Shown one piece after another: positions 1-7,439 of a stretch of 64,000 nucleotides of DNA; positions within the stretch are counted from its first letter, which is position 1, and each line of letters starts with the position of its first letter. A program made the position numbers and the translations under genes. The stretch comes from Glycomyces dulcitolivorans. GTDB taxonomy: Bacteria; Actinomycetota; Actinomycetes; Mycobacteriales; Micromonosporaceae. Below the pieces are notes generated by a model. That model worked only from the letters and a program-made list of their open reading frames with translations, had not been told where the DNA came from and made no database searches. The DNA lies in contig NZ_QFRW01000083.1 of NCBI RefSeq assembly GCF_003265355.1, positions 1-64,000 on the forward strand. The letters are read 5' to 3'.

Positions 1-25
1 CGCATGATCGGTGAGCGATCATGCG
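1..25 (-). terminator. Hairpin downstream of the sugar operon
   Basis: A perfect 10-bp inverted repeat (CGCATGATCG / CGATCATGCG) with a 5-nt loop lies 26 nt beyond the stop of the kinase, the last gene of the leftward operon. It is placed as a transcription terminator, but any T-run would fall outside the window, so the role is inferred. Confidence 0.5.
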
Positions 26-50
26 GCGCGGCCCTTTGCGTTGCGGGACT

Positions 51-971
51 TCAGACCGCGAGTTCGCTGCGGCGCGGCGGATTCGCCCCGGCGCGCGAGC
101 ACGTGGCGGCGGCGACCGCGGAGGCGAACTCGACCGCCGCGCGGGCCTCGCTTTCGTGGAGGCGCGCCAGCCGGTCCGGGCGGAGCCGGTCGGCGCGGTC
201 GAGCCAGTGCAGCAGGCCGCCGCTGAAGGAGTCGCCCGCACCGACGGTGTCCACGATGGACGTGCGGTGCGCCGCCACCGTGAACTCGAAGCCGGGCCCG
301 AAGACCCGCGAGCCGTCCCCGCCGTGGGTCACGACGACCAGGCGGCGCCCCGCGTCGACCCAGCCGCGCGCCAGCTCGGCGGGGTCGCGACCGGGCCGCA
401 CCCACGCCAGGTCCTCGTCGGAGACCTTGACGAGGTCGGCGAACGACAGCCAGCGGTCCAGCCGCGCCCGGTACCGGTCCCGGTCGCCCAGGAGTTCCGG
501 TCGCACGTTGGGGTCCAGGCTGATCGTGGTCTCTCCGCGCAGGCTTCCGAGCCACGCCTCGACCACCGGCCCGCCGGGGTCGAGCGCCAAAGCGAGCGAC
601 CCGGCGTGCACGGCGTCGAACCCGGGTGCCGCGGCGAGTTCGGCTGCCGCCCACTGCCAGTCGGCGGTCCCGTGCACGTGGAAGCGGTAGTTCGCGCCGC
701 CGCCGGGGGCGACCGACACGACCGCCAGACTGGTCGGCTCCGGCGCGTCTACCGCCCACCGCAGGTCCACTCCGGACTCCTTCAGGTGGCCCCGGAGCAG
801 CTCGCCGAACGCGTCACCGGCCAGGCGTCCGAGGAACGCCACCGGCGACTCCAAGCGCCCCAAGGCGACCGCGACGTTCATCGGGCTGCCGCCCGGATGC
901 GCCGCCGGCCGGGACGGGTCGGACTCGGGGACCACCAGGTCGATCAATGCCTCGCCGACGACGCCGATCAA
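51..971 (-). CDS. PfkB-family sugar kinase (fructokinase-like)
   Basis: A 306-residue ribokinase/PfkB carbohydrate kinase that should phosphorylate the sugar brought in by the adjacent importer in the cytoplasm. The N-terminal motif GGSPMNVAVALGRL (about 28-40) is the PfkB sugar-binding signature. The C-terminal DTVGAGDSFSGG (241-252) holds the anion hole and the catalytic Asp247. I chose the TTG start because AGGAGG lies 7 nt upstream and because it overlaps the stop of the upstream ATPase gene by 4 nt (TTGA), so translation is probably coupled. Length is normal for the family. Fructose is favoured only because the importer resembles FrcBCA; ribose or another hexose is possible. Confidence 0.9.
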   Translation of the reverse strand: MIGVVGEALIDLVVPESDPSRPAAHPGGSPMNVAVALGRLESPVAFLGRLAGDAFGELLRGHLKESGVDLRWAVDAPEPTSLAVVSVAPGGGANYRFHVHGTADWQWAAAELAAAPGFDAVHAGSLALALDPGGPVVEAWLGSLRGETTISLDPNVRPELLGDRDRYRARLDRWLSFADLVKVSDEDLAWVRPGRDPAELARGWVDAGRRLVVVTHGGDGSRVFGPGFEFTVAAHRTSIVDTVGAGDSFSGGLLHWLDRADRLRPDRLARLHESEARAAVEFASAVAAATCSRAGANPPRRSELAV

Positions 972-1750
972 CGCGGGTCCTCCTGCGCGGCACCGGTCAT
1001 GATCGCCACCGCGTCGGTCATCGAGTGCGTCTTCGGCGTGATCACGGCCGCCCGCTTGCCGAGCCGCTGGATGTGGATGCGGTCGGCCACCTCGAAGACC
1101 TGCGGCATGTTGTGCGAGATGAGGATGACCGGGACGCCCCGGTCGCGCAGGTTCGCGATCATCTCCAGGACCTGCTGCGACTCGCGCACGCCCAGGGCCG
1201 CGGTCGGCTCGTCGAGCACGACAACCTTGGAGCCGAAGGCGGCCGCCCTCGCGACCGCCACGGCCTGGCGCTGCCCGCCCGAGAGGTTCTCGACCGGGAC
1301 CGTCACGTCCTGGAGGGTGGTGATCCCGAGTGCGGCGAGCTCCTCCTTGGCCCGCTGGCGCATCCGCTTCTTGTCGACCGCGCGCAGCACCGTCCCCAGT
1401 GGACCCGGTTTGCGGAGTTCGCGGCCCAGGAACAGGTTGGCGGCGACGTCGAGCGCGGGCGAGACGGCGAGGGTCTGGTACACCGTCTCGATGCCGTGCG
1501 CGCGGGCGTCCTGGGGACGCTTGAAGTGCACGCGCTCCCCTTCGAGCCGGATCTCCCCTTCGTCGGGGACCTCGGCGCCGGTGAGGCACTTGATCAGCGT
1601 GGACTTGCCGGCGCCGTTGTCGCCTATGACGGCCAGGACCTCGCCGTGGTGGAGCTCCAGGTCCACCCCGTCGAGGCCGACGACGCGGCCGAAGGTCTTG
1701 ACCAGGCCGGTCGCCTGGAGGATCGGCTCGCTGGTGCTGTTCGCGGTCAT
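968..1750 (-). CDS. Sugar ABC transporter ATP-binding protein (FrcA-like)
   Basis: A 260-residue single-domain ABC ATPase that powers import through the permease encoded just upstream. It has Walker A GDNGAGKST (43-51), the signature LSGGQRQ and Walker B VVLDEPTAALG, followed by the H-loop ISHN. Most CUT2 importers of the ribose type carry a fused double ATPase of about 500 residues. The single-domain form is typical of the fructose FrcA type, which is the basis for the Frc comparison. The gene overlaps the permease stop by 4 nt and the kinase start by 4 nt. Confidence 0.93.
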   Translation of the reverse strand: MTANSTSEPILQATGLVKTFGRVVGLDGVDLELHHGEVLAVIGDNGAGKSTLIKCLTGAEVPDEGEIRLEGERVHFKRPQDARAHGIETVYQTLAVSPALDVAANLFLGRELRKPGPLGTVLRAVDKKRMRQRAKEELAALGITTLQDVTVPVENLSGGQRQAVAVARAAAFGSKVVVLDEPTAALGVRESQQVLEMIANLRDRGVPVILISHNMPQVFEVADRIHIQRLGKRAAVITPKTHSMTDAVAIMTGAAQEDPR

Positions 1751-2781
1751 GTGCGCGCCTTCCGAATCCACTGGTCGATCGAGACCGCCGCGATGATGAG
1801 CACGCCGACCGCGAACGTCTGCCACAGGACGTCGACGCCCACCAGGGACAGCCCGTTGCGGAAGACGCCGACGATGAGCGCGCCCAGCAGCGTCCCCCAC
1901 ACGGTGCCGCGGCCGCCGAACAGGCTCGTCCCGCCGATCACCACGGCCGTGATCGAGTCGAGGTTCAGGTCGACGCCGGTGTTGGGCGACGCGGCGTTCG
2001 ACCGTCCGATCTGGATCCACGCGGCGACGGCGAGGATCGCCCCGGCCGCGAGGTACACGCTCGCCAGCACCCGCTGGACCCTGATGCCCGCCAGGCGCGC
2101 GGCCTCCGGGTCGTCGCCGCACGCGTACACGTGCCGGCCCCACGCCGTCCCCTGGAGGATCAGCGCCAGCGCGATGTACAGCACCAGCATCATCACCACC
2201 CCGACGGTGACGTTGACCCCGCCGACGGCGAAGGTCTCGCCGGTCAGCGTCAGCAGCGCCGGCATGTCGCCGCCGCGGACGGTCGCGCCGCCCGAGTACA
2301 GCAGTGTCAGGGCCAGGAAGACGTTGAGCGACCCGAGGGTGACGATGAACGGCGGGAGTTTCAATCGGGTGACCAAAAATCCGTTCAGGGCGCCCGCGCC
2401 GAGCCCGACGGCGAGGCCGAGCGCGAGCCCGACCGGCGCCGGGACGCCGTTCTGCACGGTGGTCTGCGCGACCACCATGGAGCCGAGGACCATGACCGCG
2501 CCGACCGACAGGTCGATCCCGGCGGTGAGGATGACGAGGGTCTGGGCCAGGGCGAGCGTCCCGACCACCGCGACCTGCTGGCTCACCAGCGAGAGGTTCG
2601 ACGGTTCGAGGAAGCGCTCGTTGAGGGCGCCGAACACGGCGACCGCGGCGATCAGGACGACGGCCGGACTGATCGCCGGGTAGCGGTGCAGGAGGTTGCG
2701 GATCGCGCCGAGGGGCGTCGACCGGTCGAGGAACTCCTCGGCCAGGTCGGGCCCGGACGGCGCGGCGGCGTGCTGGTTCAC
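1747..2781 (-). CDS. Sugar ABC transporter permease (FrcC/RbsC family)
   Basis: A 344-residue integral membrane permease of the CUT2 sugar family with about eight to ten hydrophobic helices. It carries the conserved segment ILTAGIDLSVGAVM after the first helices and the loop GGTSLFGGRGTVWGT near the C-terminus. Both are hallmarks of the RbsC/FrcC/XylH family (BPD_transp_2). The GTG start was chosen because it follows ACGGAG and sits 32 nt from the stop of the binding-protein gene. The N-terminal cytoplasmic tail of about 45 residues is somewhat long but not unusual. Confidence 0.92.
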   Translation of the reverse strand: MNQHAAAPSGPDLAEEFLDRSTPLGAIRNLLHRYPAISPAVVLIAAVAVFGALNERFLEPSNLSLVSQQVAVVGTLALAQTLVILTAGIDLSVGAVMVLGSMVVAQTTVQNGVPAPVGLALGLAVGLGAGALNGFLVTRLKLPPFIVTLGSLNVFLALTLLYSGGATVRGGDMPALLTLTGETFAVGGVNVTVGVVMMLVLYIALALILQGTAWGRHVYACGDDPEAARLAGIRVQRVLASVYLAAGAILAVAAWIQIGRSNAASPNTGVDLNLDSITAVVIGGTSLFGGRGTVWGTLLGALIVGVFRNGLSLVGVDVLWQTFAVGVLIIAAVSIDQWIRKART

Positions 2782-2813
2782 GTGTGCTCCGTTGTTCTCA
2801 GGACGGCCGGGAC

Positions 2814-3896
2814 CTAGCCCCAGCAGACCTCGGCGGCCTCGGCGGAGGTGATCGACTCGACGCCCTCGTGCGGCTGGTCGGTGACCAGTTCGACGCCGGT
2901 GTCGAAGAAGTCGAGCCCTTCGGAGGTCTCGGGGGCCTCGCCGGTGGTGGCGAGCGCGTGGATGGCCTCGACGCCGAGTTCGGCCATGCGCACCGGGTAC
3001 TGCTGGCTGGTCGCGGAGATGACGCCGTCGGTCACGGCGGTGACGCCGGCGCAGCCGCCGTCGACCGACGCGACGATGAGGCCCTCGGTGGCGTCGGCGG
3101 CGTCGAAGGCCTCGTACGCGCCGTAGGCGGCCGGCTCGTTGATCGTGTAGACGACGTTGACGTCGGGGTTGATCGACAGGAGGTTCTCGGCGGCGGTGCG
3201 CCCGCCGTCCTCGGCCCCTTGGGAGGCCTCGTGCCCGACGATCTCGTACTCGCCGCCGGAGTAGGAGCCGGTGGCGGCCTCGTCGCCGATCACGGCGGCG
3301 TCGGCGGTTTCGATGCCCATCCCGTCGAGGAATCCCTGGTCGCGCTGCACGTCGACGGAGACGACCTTGTCGTCGAACAGGTCGATCATGGCGATGACGG
3401 CCTTCTCGCCGCCGAGCTGGGCCGCGGTCCACTCGCCGATGCGCTGCCCCGCGAGGAAGTTGTCGGTGGCGAAGGTGATGTCGACCGACTCGGGGTCGGA
3501 CGGGGGCGTGTCGAGGGCGATGACGTAGAGGCCCGCGTCGCGCGCCCGGATCAGCGCGTCCTCGACGCCCGGTCCGTTCGGGGTGATGAGGATGCCCTTG
3601 TCGCCGCGCGAGATGGCGTTCTCGACCGCCTGGATCTGGGTGTCCTCGTCGCCGTCCTCGCGGCCGGCGGCGAAGGTCAGCTCGACGCCGATCTCCTCGG
3701 CGGCGGCTTCGGCGCCCTCCTGCATGGACACGAAGAAGGGGTTGGAGGTGGTCTTGACGATGAGCGAGACGCCGACGGTGTCGTCGTCGCCTCCGTCGCC
3801 GGAACTGCACCCGGTCAGCGCGAGTGCGGCGCCGATCGTGAGCGCGCTGGTGGTCACGAGGGTCCGGCGGAGGCCGCCGCGTCGATTGCGATTCAT
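2814..3896 (-). CDS. Sugar ABC transporter substrate-binding lipoprotein
   Basis: A 360-residue periplasmic-binding-protein-like lipoprotein, first gene of the importer operon. An arginine-rich n-region leads into a lipobox LALTGC with the lipidated Cys30. The mature part is a type-1 sugar-binding fold: TTSNPFF early, then ALDTPPSDPESVDITFATDN and a C-terminal VVYTINEPAAYGAYEAF region, resembling FrcB/RbsB. ATG 3896 was chosen because GGGAGA lies 7 nt upstream and the signal peptide then has normal length. Only an operator and a probable promoter separate it from the divergent LacI gene. Confidence 0.93.
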   Translation of the reverse strand: MNRNRRGGLRRTLVTTSALTIGAALALTGCSSGDGGDDDTVGVSLIVKTTSNPFFVSMQEGAEAAAEEIGVELTFAAGREDGDEDTQIQAVENAISRGDKGILITPNGPGVEDALIRARDAGLYVIALDTPPSDPESVDITFATDNFLAGQRIGEWTAAQLGGEKAVIAMIDLFDDKVVSVDVQRDQGFLDGMGIETADAAVIGDEAATGSYSGGEYEIVGHEASQGAEDGGRTAAENLLSINPDVNVVYTINEPAAYGAYEAFDAADATEGLIVASVDGGCAGVTAVTDGVISATSQQYPVRMAELGVEAIHALATTGEAPETSEGLDFFDTGVELVTDQPHEGVESITSAEAAEVCWG

Positions 3897-3935
3897 CGGT
3901 GAATCTCCCATGAGGCGTTGCCATCGCCGCCCGTT

Positions 3936-3949
3936 TGACAACGATGTCA
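3936..3949. promoter_or_regulatory. LacI-type operator O1 upstream of the importer operon
   Basis: TGACAACGATGTCA is a near-perfect palindrome (six of seven pairs) with the central CG step typical of LacI-family operators. The identical 14-mer occurs in reverse orientation at 4014-4027. O1 lies 40 nt upstream of the binding-protein start, where repressor would block promoter or early transcription. Confidence 0.75.
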
Positions 3950-4012
3950 TCACTAGTTCTAGAGCATGGGGGCGTGTAAGGTCAAGACCAGTTGAATTCT
4001 GGAGGTCAATTC

Positions 4013-5050
4013 GTGACATCGTTGTCAGCGCGAGACCCGGGCAGCGGGTCCCGCCCCACCATGCGACAAGTCGCGGAACTCGCCGGCGTCGGCATCAAGA
4101 CCGTCTCCCGCGTCATCAACGGCGAACCGAACGTCACCCCCGAGACCGCCCAGCGCGTGCTCGACGCCGCCGGCGCCCTCGACTACCAGCCCGACCTGCA
4201 CGCCGGCAACCTCCGGCGCTCCGACCGCCGCACCCGGACCCTCGGCCTGCTCGTCGGCAGCGTCGACAACCCGTTCTCCGGCGCGGTCCACCGCGCGGTC
4301 GAGGACGCCGCGGTCGGCCGCGGCGTCGCCGTCTTCGCCTCCAGCCTGGACGACGACCCCCAGCGCGAGCGCGAGGCGGTGGCCGCGTTCCTGCGCCGCC
4401 GCGTGGACGGCCTCATCCTCGTCACGGCGACGGCCGACCAGACCTATCTGGAGCCGGAGCTGCGGCGTGGCACCCCGATCGTGTTCGTCGACCGCGAACC
4501 TTCGGGCATCGAGACCGACGCCGTCGTCAGCGACAACGCCGGGGGCGCCGCCCGGGCCGCGGAACACCTGCTCGCGCAAGGACATCGGCGCATCGCGTAC
4601 CTGGGCGACCTCCGCAGCATCCAGACCGCCCGCGAGCGCCTCCGCGGCTTCCTCGACGCCCTCGCCCGCGCCGGCGTCACCGCCGCCTCGGTGACCGAGG
4701 ACCTCCACGACCAGGACGCCGCCCGCGAGGCGCTCGTGCGCCTGCTCGACGCCCCGGACCCGCCGACCGCGGTCTTCAGCGCCCAGAACCTCATCACGAT
4801 CGGCGCGCTCCACGCTCTCCGCGAGCGCGGGCGCCACCGCGACACCGCCCTGGTCGGCTTCGACGACGTCGCCCTGGCCGACCTCCTCGACCCCGGCGTC
4901 ACGGTGGTCGCCCAGCACCCCGAAGACCTCGGCCGCCTTGCGGCCGAACGCGTCTTCGCCCGCCTCGACGGCAACGACTCCCCGTCGCAGCGCATCGTCG
5001 TGGGCACCACCCTGATCGTGCGGGGCAGCGGAGAGATCCCTCCGAAATAG
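4013..5050 (+). CDS. LacI-family transcriptional regulator of the sugar operon
   Basis: A 345-residue LacI/GalR regulator, divergent from the importer operon. The N-terminal helix-turn-helix with the family signature MRQVAELAGVGIKTVSRVIN (about 17-36) is followed by a sugar-binding domain of the periplasmic-binding-protein type: LGLLVGSVDNPF, DGLILV and the C-terminal LVGFDDVALADLL. GTG 4013 was chosen because GGAGG lies 7 nt upstream. This start overlaps one copy of the predicted operator, so the protein probably represses its own gene as well as the importer. The effector is presumably the imported sugar or its phosphate. Confidence 0.92.
   Translation: MTSLSARDPGSGSRPTMRQVAELAGVGIKTVSRVINGEPNVTPETAQRVLDAAGALDYQPDLHAGNLRRSDRRTRTLGLLVGSVDNPFSGAVHRAVEDAAVGRGVAVFASSLDDDPQREREAVAAFLRRRVDGLILVTATADQTYLEPELRRGTPIVFVDREPSGIETDAVVSDNAGGAARAAEHLLAQGHRRIAYLGDLRSIQTARERLRGFLDALARAGVTAASVTEDLHDQDAAREALVRLLDAPDPPTAVFSAQNLITIGALHALRERGRHRDTALVGFDDVALADLLDPGVTVVAQHPEDLGRLAAERVFARLDGNDSPSQRIVVGTTLIVRGSGEIPPK
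4014..4027. promoter_or_regulatory. LacI-type operator O2 over the regulator start codon
   Basis: TGACATCGTTGTCA is the exact reverse complement of O1. It begins inside the GTG start codon of the LacI gene. A repressor bound here would block elongation or initiation of its own gene; with O1 only 78 nt away, looping between the two sites is also possible. Confidence 0.75.
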
Positions 5051-5064
5051 ACCGGAGGCCGGTC
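5050..5064. terminator. Short hairpin between convergent genes
   Basis: GACCGG and CCGGTC flank a 3-nt loop exactly where the LacI and sigma-factor genes converge; it includes the last base of one stop codon and part of the other. It has no T-run, so its role as a bidirectional terminator is tentative. Confidence 0.35.
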
Positions 5065-6220
5065 AGGTCGCGTCGCGTCGTCTCGTGAGGAAGGCGATCT
5101 CGGCCGTGTTGCCCGCCAATGCGATCGCGGCGTCGTAGGCGTCGCGGGCCTCGTCGGCGCGGTTCAGGCGGCGCAGCAGGTCGGCGCGGGCGGCGTGGTA
5201 CGCGTGGTAGCCGGACAGGTGGGGGCCGAGGTCGTCGACGAGGGCGAGTCCGGCCTGCGGGCCGTCGCGTTCGCCGACCGCGATCGCGCGGTTGAGGCGG
5301 ACGACCGGTGAGCCGTCGAGCCGCAGCAGGTGGTCGTAGAGGGCGACGACCTGCGTCCAGTCGGTCGCGTCGCCGTCGGTGTGGACGGCGTTGATCGCGG
5401 CGAGCAGCTGGTACCGGCCGGGTGCGAGGCCGGAGGCGAGCCGTTCGCGAACCAGCGCATGGCCTTCGGCGATGAGCGCGGTGCTCCAGAGGCCGCGGTC
5501 CTGCTCGTCCAGCGGGACGAGTTCGCGGGCCGTGGAGACGCGTGCGGCGCGGCGGGCGTCGGTGAGGAGCATGAGGGCGAGCATCCCGGTGACCTCGCCG
5601 TCGCCGGGGAGCAGTTCACGGAGCAGCCGCGCGAGCCGGATCGCCTCGCCGGTCAGGTCTTCGCGGACCGGCGCGGTGCCGGGCCCGGACGCGAAGTAGC
5701 CCTCGTTGAAGATCAGGAACAGCACGGCCAGCACACCCGAGACGCGGCCGGGCAGGTCGGCGGCGGACGGCACGCGGTAGGGGATGCGGGCGGCCGCGAT
5801 CTTCGCCTTGGCGCGGGTGATGCGGGCGCCCATCGCGGTGTCCTGCACCAGGAACGCGCGGGCGATCTCGGGCACGGACAGGCCGCCGACCATCCGCAGC
5901 GTCAGCGCCACGCGCGCTTCGATGGCGAGCGCCGGGTGGCAGCAGGTGAAGATCAGCCGCAGGCGGTCGTCGTCGATCGCGCCGGGCGGTTCGGGCGGGG
6001 CACCGTACATGCGCTGCGCCTCCTCGTGCTTGCCGTCGCGCTTGTGCTCGCGGCGGATCTGGTCGATCGCCTTGCGGGCCGCGGTCGTGGTGAGCCAGGC
6101 GCCGGGGTTGGGCGGGACGCCGGCGGCCGGCCAGCGCTCGGCCGCGGTCGTGAAGGCCTCGGCGGCCGCGTCCTCGGCGGTGCCGAGGTTCCCGAACCGC
6201 TTGGCGAGGCTCGCCACCAC
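5063..6220 (-). CDS. ECF-type RNA polymerase sigma factor (COG4941, SigJ/ECF42-like)
   Basis: A large ECF sigma factor, 385 residues from the first usable GTG. It has sigma region 2 (AEDAAAEAFTTAAERWP, then AWLTTTAARKAIDQIRRE), sigma region 4 (LRMVGGLSVPEIARAFLV) and a long C-terminal TPR-like extension (QLLAAINAVHTDG, LNRAIAVGERDG) usual for this group. These factors sit beside YCII/DGPF genes, as here. The reading frame continues about 20 codons upstream with the family-like sequence VEEALARAHRDEWARV. No ATG, GTG or TTG lies between the preceding in-frame TGA and codon 6220, so the true start may be non-canonical or a base may be missing. Partner regulation through the C-terminal extension is known for the group and is not visible here. 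Confidence 0.88.
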   Translation of the reverse strand: MVASLAKRFGNLGTAEDAAAEAFTTAAERWPAAGVPPNPGAWLTTTAARKAIDQIRREHKRDGKHEEAQRMYGAPPEPPGAIDDDRLRLIFTCCHPALAIEARVALTLRMVGGLSVPEIARAFLVQDTAMGARITRAKAKIAAARIPYRVPSAADLPGRVSGVLAVLFLIFNEGYFASGPGTAPVREDLTGEAIRLARLLRELLPGDGEVTGMLALMLLTDARRAARVSTARELVPLDEQDRGLWSTALIAEGHALVRERLASGLAPGRYQLLAAINAVHTDGDATDWTQVVALYDHLLRLDGSPVVRLNRAIAVGERDGPQAGLALVDDLGPHLSGYHAYHAARADLLRRLNRADEARDAYDAAIALAGNTAEIAFLTRRRDAT

Positions 6221-6270
6221 CCGCGCCCACTCGTCGCGGTGGGCGCGGGCCAGGGCCTCTTCGACGTCGT

Positions 6271-6594
6271 CTACAGGAACGGCCTGATCTCAAGGCGGCG
6301 GTTGCAGGCCTTGGAGCCTTCGGCGACCAGCGCCAGGGCCACGTCGAGGTCGGGCGCTTCGATGATCCAGAAGCCGGCGGCCCACTCCTTGGTCTCGACG
6401 AACGGGCCGTCGGTGAACACCGGCTCGTCGCCGCGGCCGTCGACGACGGTGGAGACGGCGGGGTCGGCCAGCCCGGCGGCGAACACCCAGTGCCCGCCGG
6501 CGCGGAGCCGGTCGTTGAACGCGTCGATCGCGACCCCCTCTTCGGCGGTGCCGTCGTTGCTGCGGTGGTGGATGACGTTGACCAGGTACTGCAT
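6271..6594 (-). CDS. YCII/DGPF-domain protein
   Basis: A 107-residue YCII-related (DGPF) protein, a small ferredoxin-like alpha/beta fold. It begins MQYLVNVIHH and carries the hallmark VFTDGPFVETKEWAAGFWIIEA. Such proteins co-occur with COG4941 sigma factors, and here the gene lies directly upstream of one, 17 nt downstream of the dihydrofolate-reductase-like gene. Its biochemical role is unknown; a partner or signalling role for the sigma factor is inferred from context only. Confidence 0.9.
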   Translation of the reverse strand: MQYLVNVIHHRSNDGTAEEGVAIDAFNDRLRAGGHWVFAAGLADPAVSTVVDGRGDEPVFTDGPFVETKEWAAGFWIIEAPDLDVALALVAEGSKACNRRLEIRPFL

Positions 6595-6611
6595 GCTGGG
6601 ATTCTCCCCCT

Positions 6612-7211
6612 CTAGTCCGTGGTGCGGCGCTGCGGCCCGGCGTCTGCGGGGACCGCGCCGTGCGGGTGCGGGAGGTAGACGAGCTTCTGCGTCCGTCCGT
6701 CGAGGACGGTCGACTCGACCAGCTCCAGGTCGAACTCGGCCCCGCCGTGGAAGAGCGCGGCCTCCCCCGAGCGGCCCGTGATGGCCGGGAAGATGACGAC
6801 CTCGATCCGGTCGACGAGCCCGGCGGCGAGCAGCGCGCGGTTGAGCGCGACGCTGCCGTGGCAGCGCATCGGGACGTCGGTGGTGCGCTTCAGGCGCTTG
6901 ATCGCGGTCACGGCGTCCTCGCTGATCACCGTCGAGTTCTCCCACCCGAGCGGCTCGGTGAGCGTGCTGGAGAAGACGATCTTCGGCAGCGCGTTCAGGC
7001 TGTCGTAGTACGGCTCGTCGTACTCGACGACGAACTTCCGGAACTGCCGGAACGTCGTCGCCCCGAACACCAGGACCTGCTCCTGCGCGAAGGTCCGCAC
7101 CCGGTCCTCGCGGATCTCGGGCCCCTCCTTCCCCCAGTACCCGGGCCAGCCCCGGGCCATCCCGTAGCCGTCGAGGCTGCAGAAGAAGTCGACGGTGAAA
7201 GTCGCGCTCAT
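6612..7211 (-). CDS. Dihydrofolate reductase / RibD C-terminal family protein
   Basis: A 199-residue member of the RibD_C/DHFR-like fold (MSATFTVDFFCSLDGYGMA at the start, VLVFGATTFRQF, then GSVALNRALLAAGLVDRIEVVIFP). Paralogues of this type are common beside YCII and ECF sigma genes and are not the housekeeping FolA. An NADPH-dependent reductase role is plausible but the substrate is unknown. ATG 7211 has AGAAGGAG 7 nt upstream. It is the first gene of the three-gene operon ending in the sigma factor. Confidence 0.87.
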   Translation of the reverse strand: MSATFTVDFFCSLDGYGMARGWPGYWGKEGPEIREDRVRTFAQEQVLVFGATTFRQFRKFVVEYDEPYYDSLNALPKIVFSSTLTEPLGWENSTVISEDAVTAIKRLKRTTDVPMRCHGSVALNRALLAAGLVDRIEVVIFPAITGRSGEAALFHGGAEFDLELVESTVLDGRTQKLVYLPHPHGAVPADAGPQRRTTD

Positions 7212-7439
7212 GATGGTGCTCCTTCTCGTGTCCGCACCGCCCCTCGCGGGCGGCCTCACCCCCTCCACGAACGGGCCCGCCCCGTTTCGACAACTCCCGT
7301 GGAAGTTTTTTCGGGGACGCGTCGGCGCAAGCCGGTCCCGCACACCGCTTGACTTACTAACACCTATGGAGTTAATTTGTTGGCGACACCGTGACCGATC
7401 CCCCAACCGATCACGGCCACCCCCCACACAGGAGTTTCA

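Noticed and set aside
626-2683. A 685-residue plus-strand frame over the ABC genes
   Set aside because: Antisense to the ATPase and permease genes, which have all family motifs and overlapping starts.
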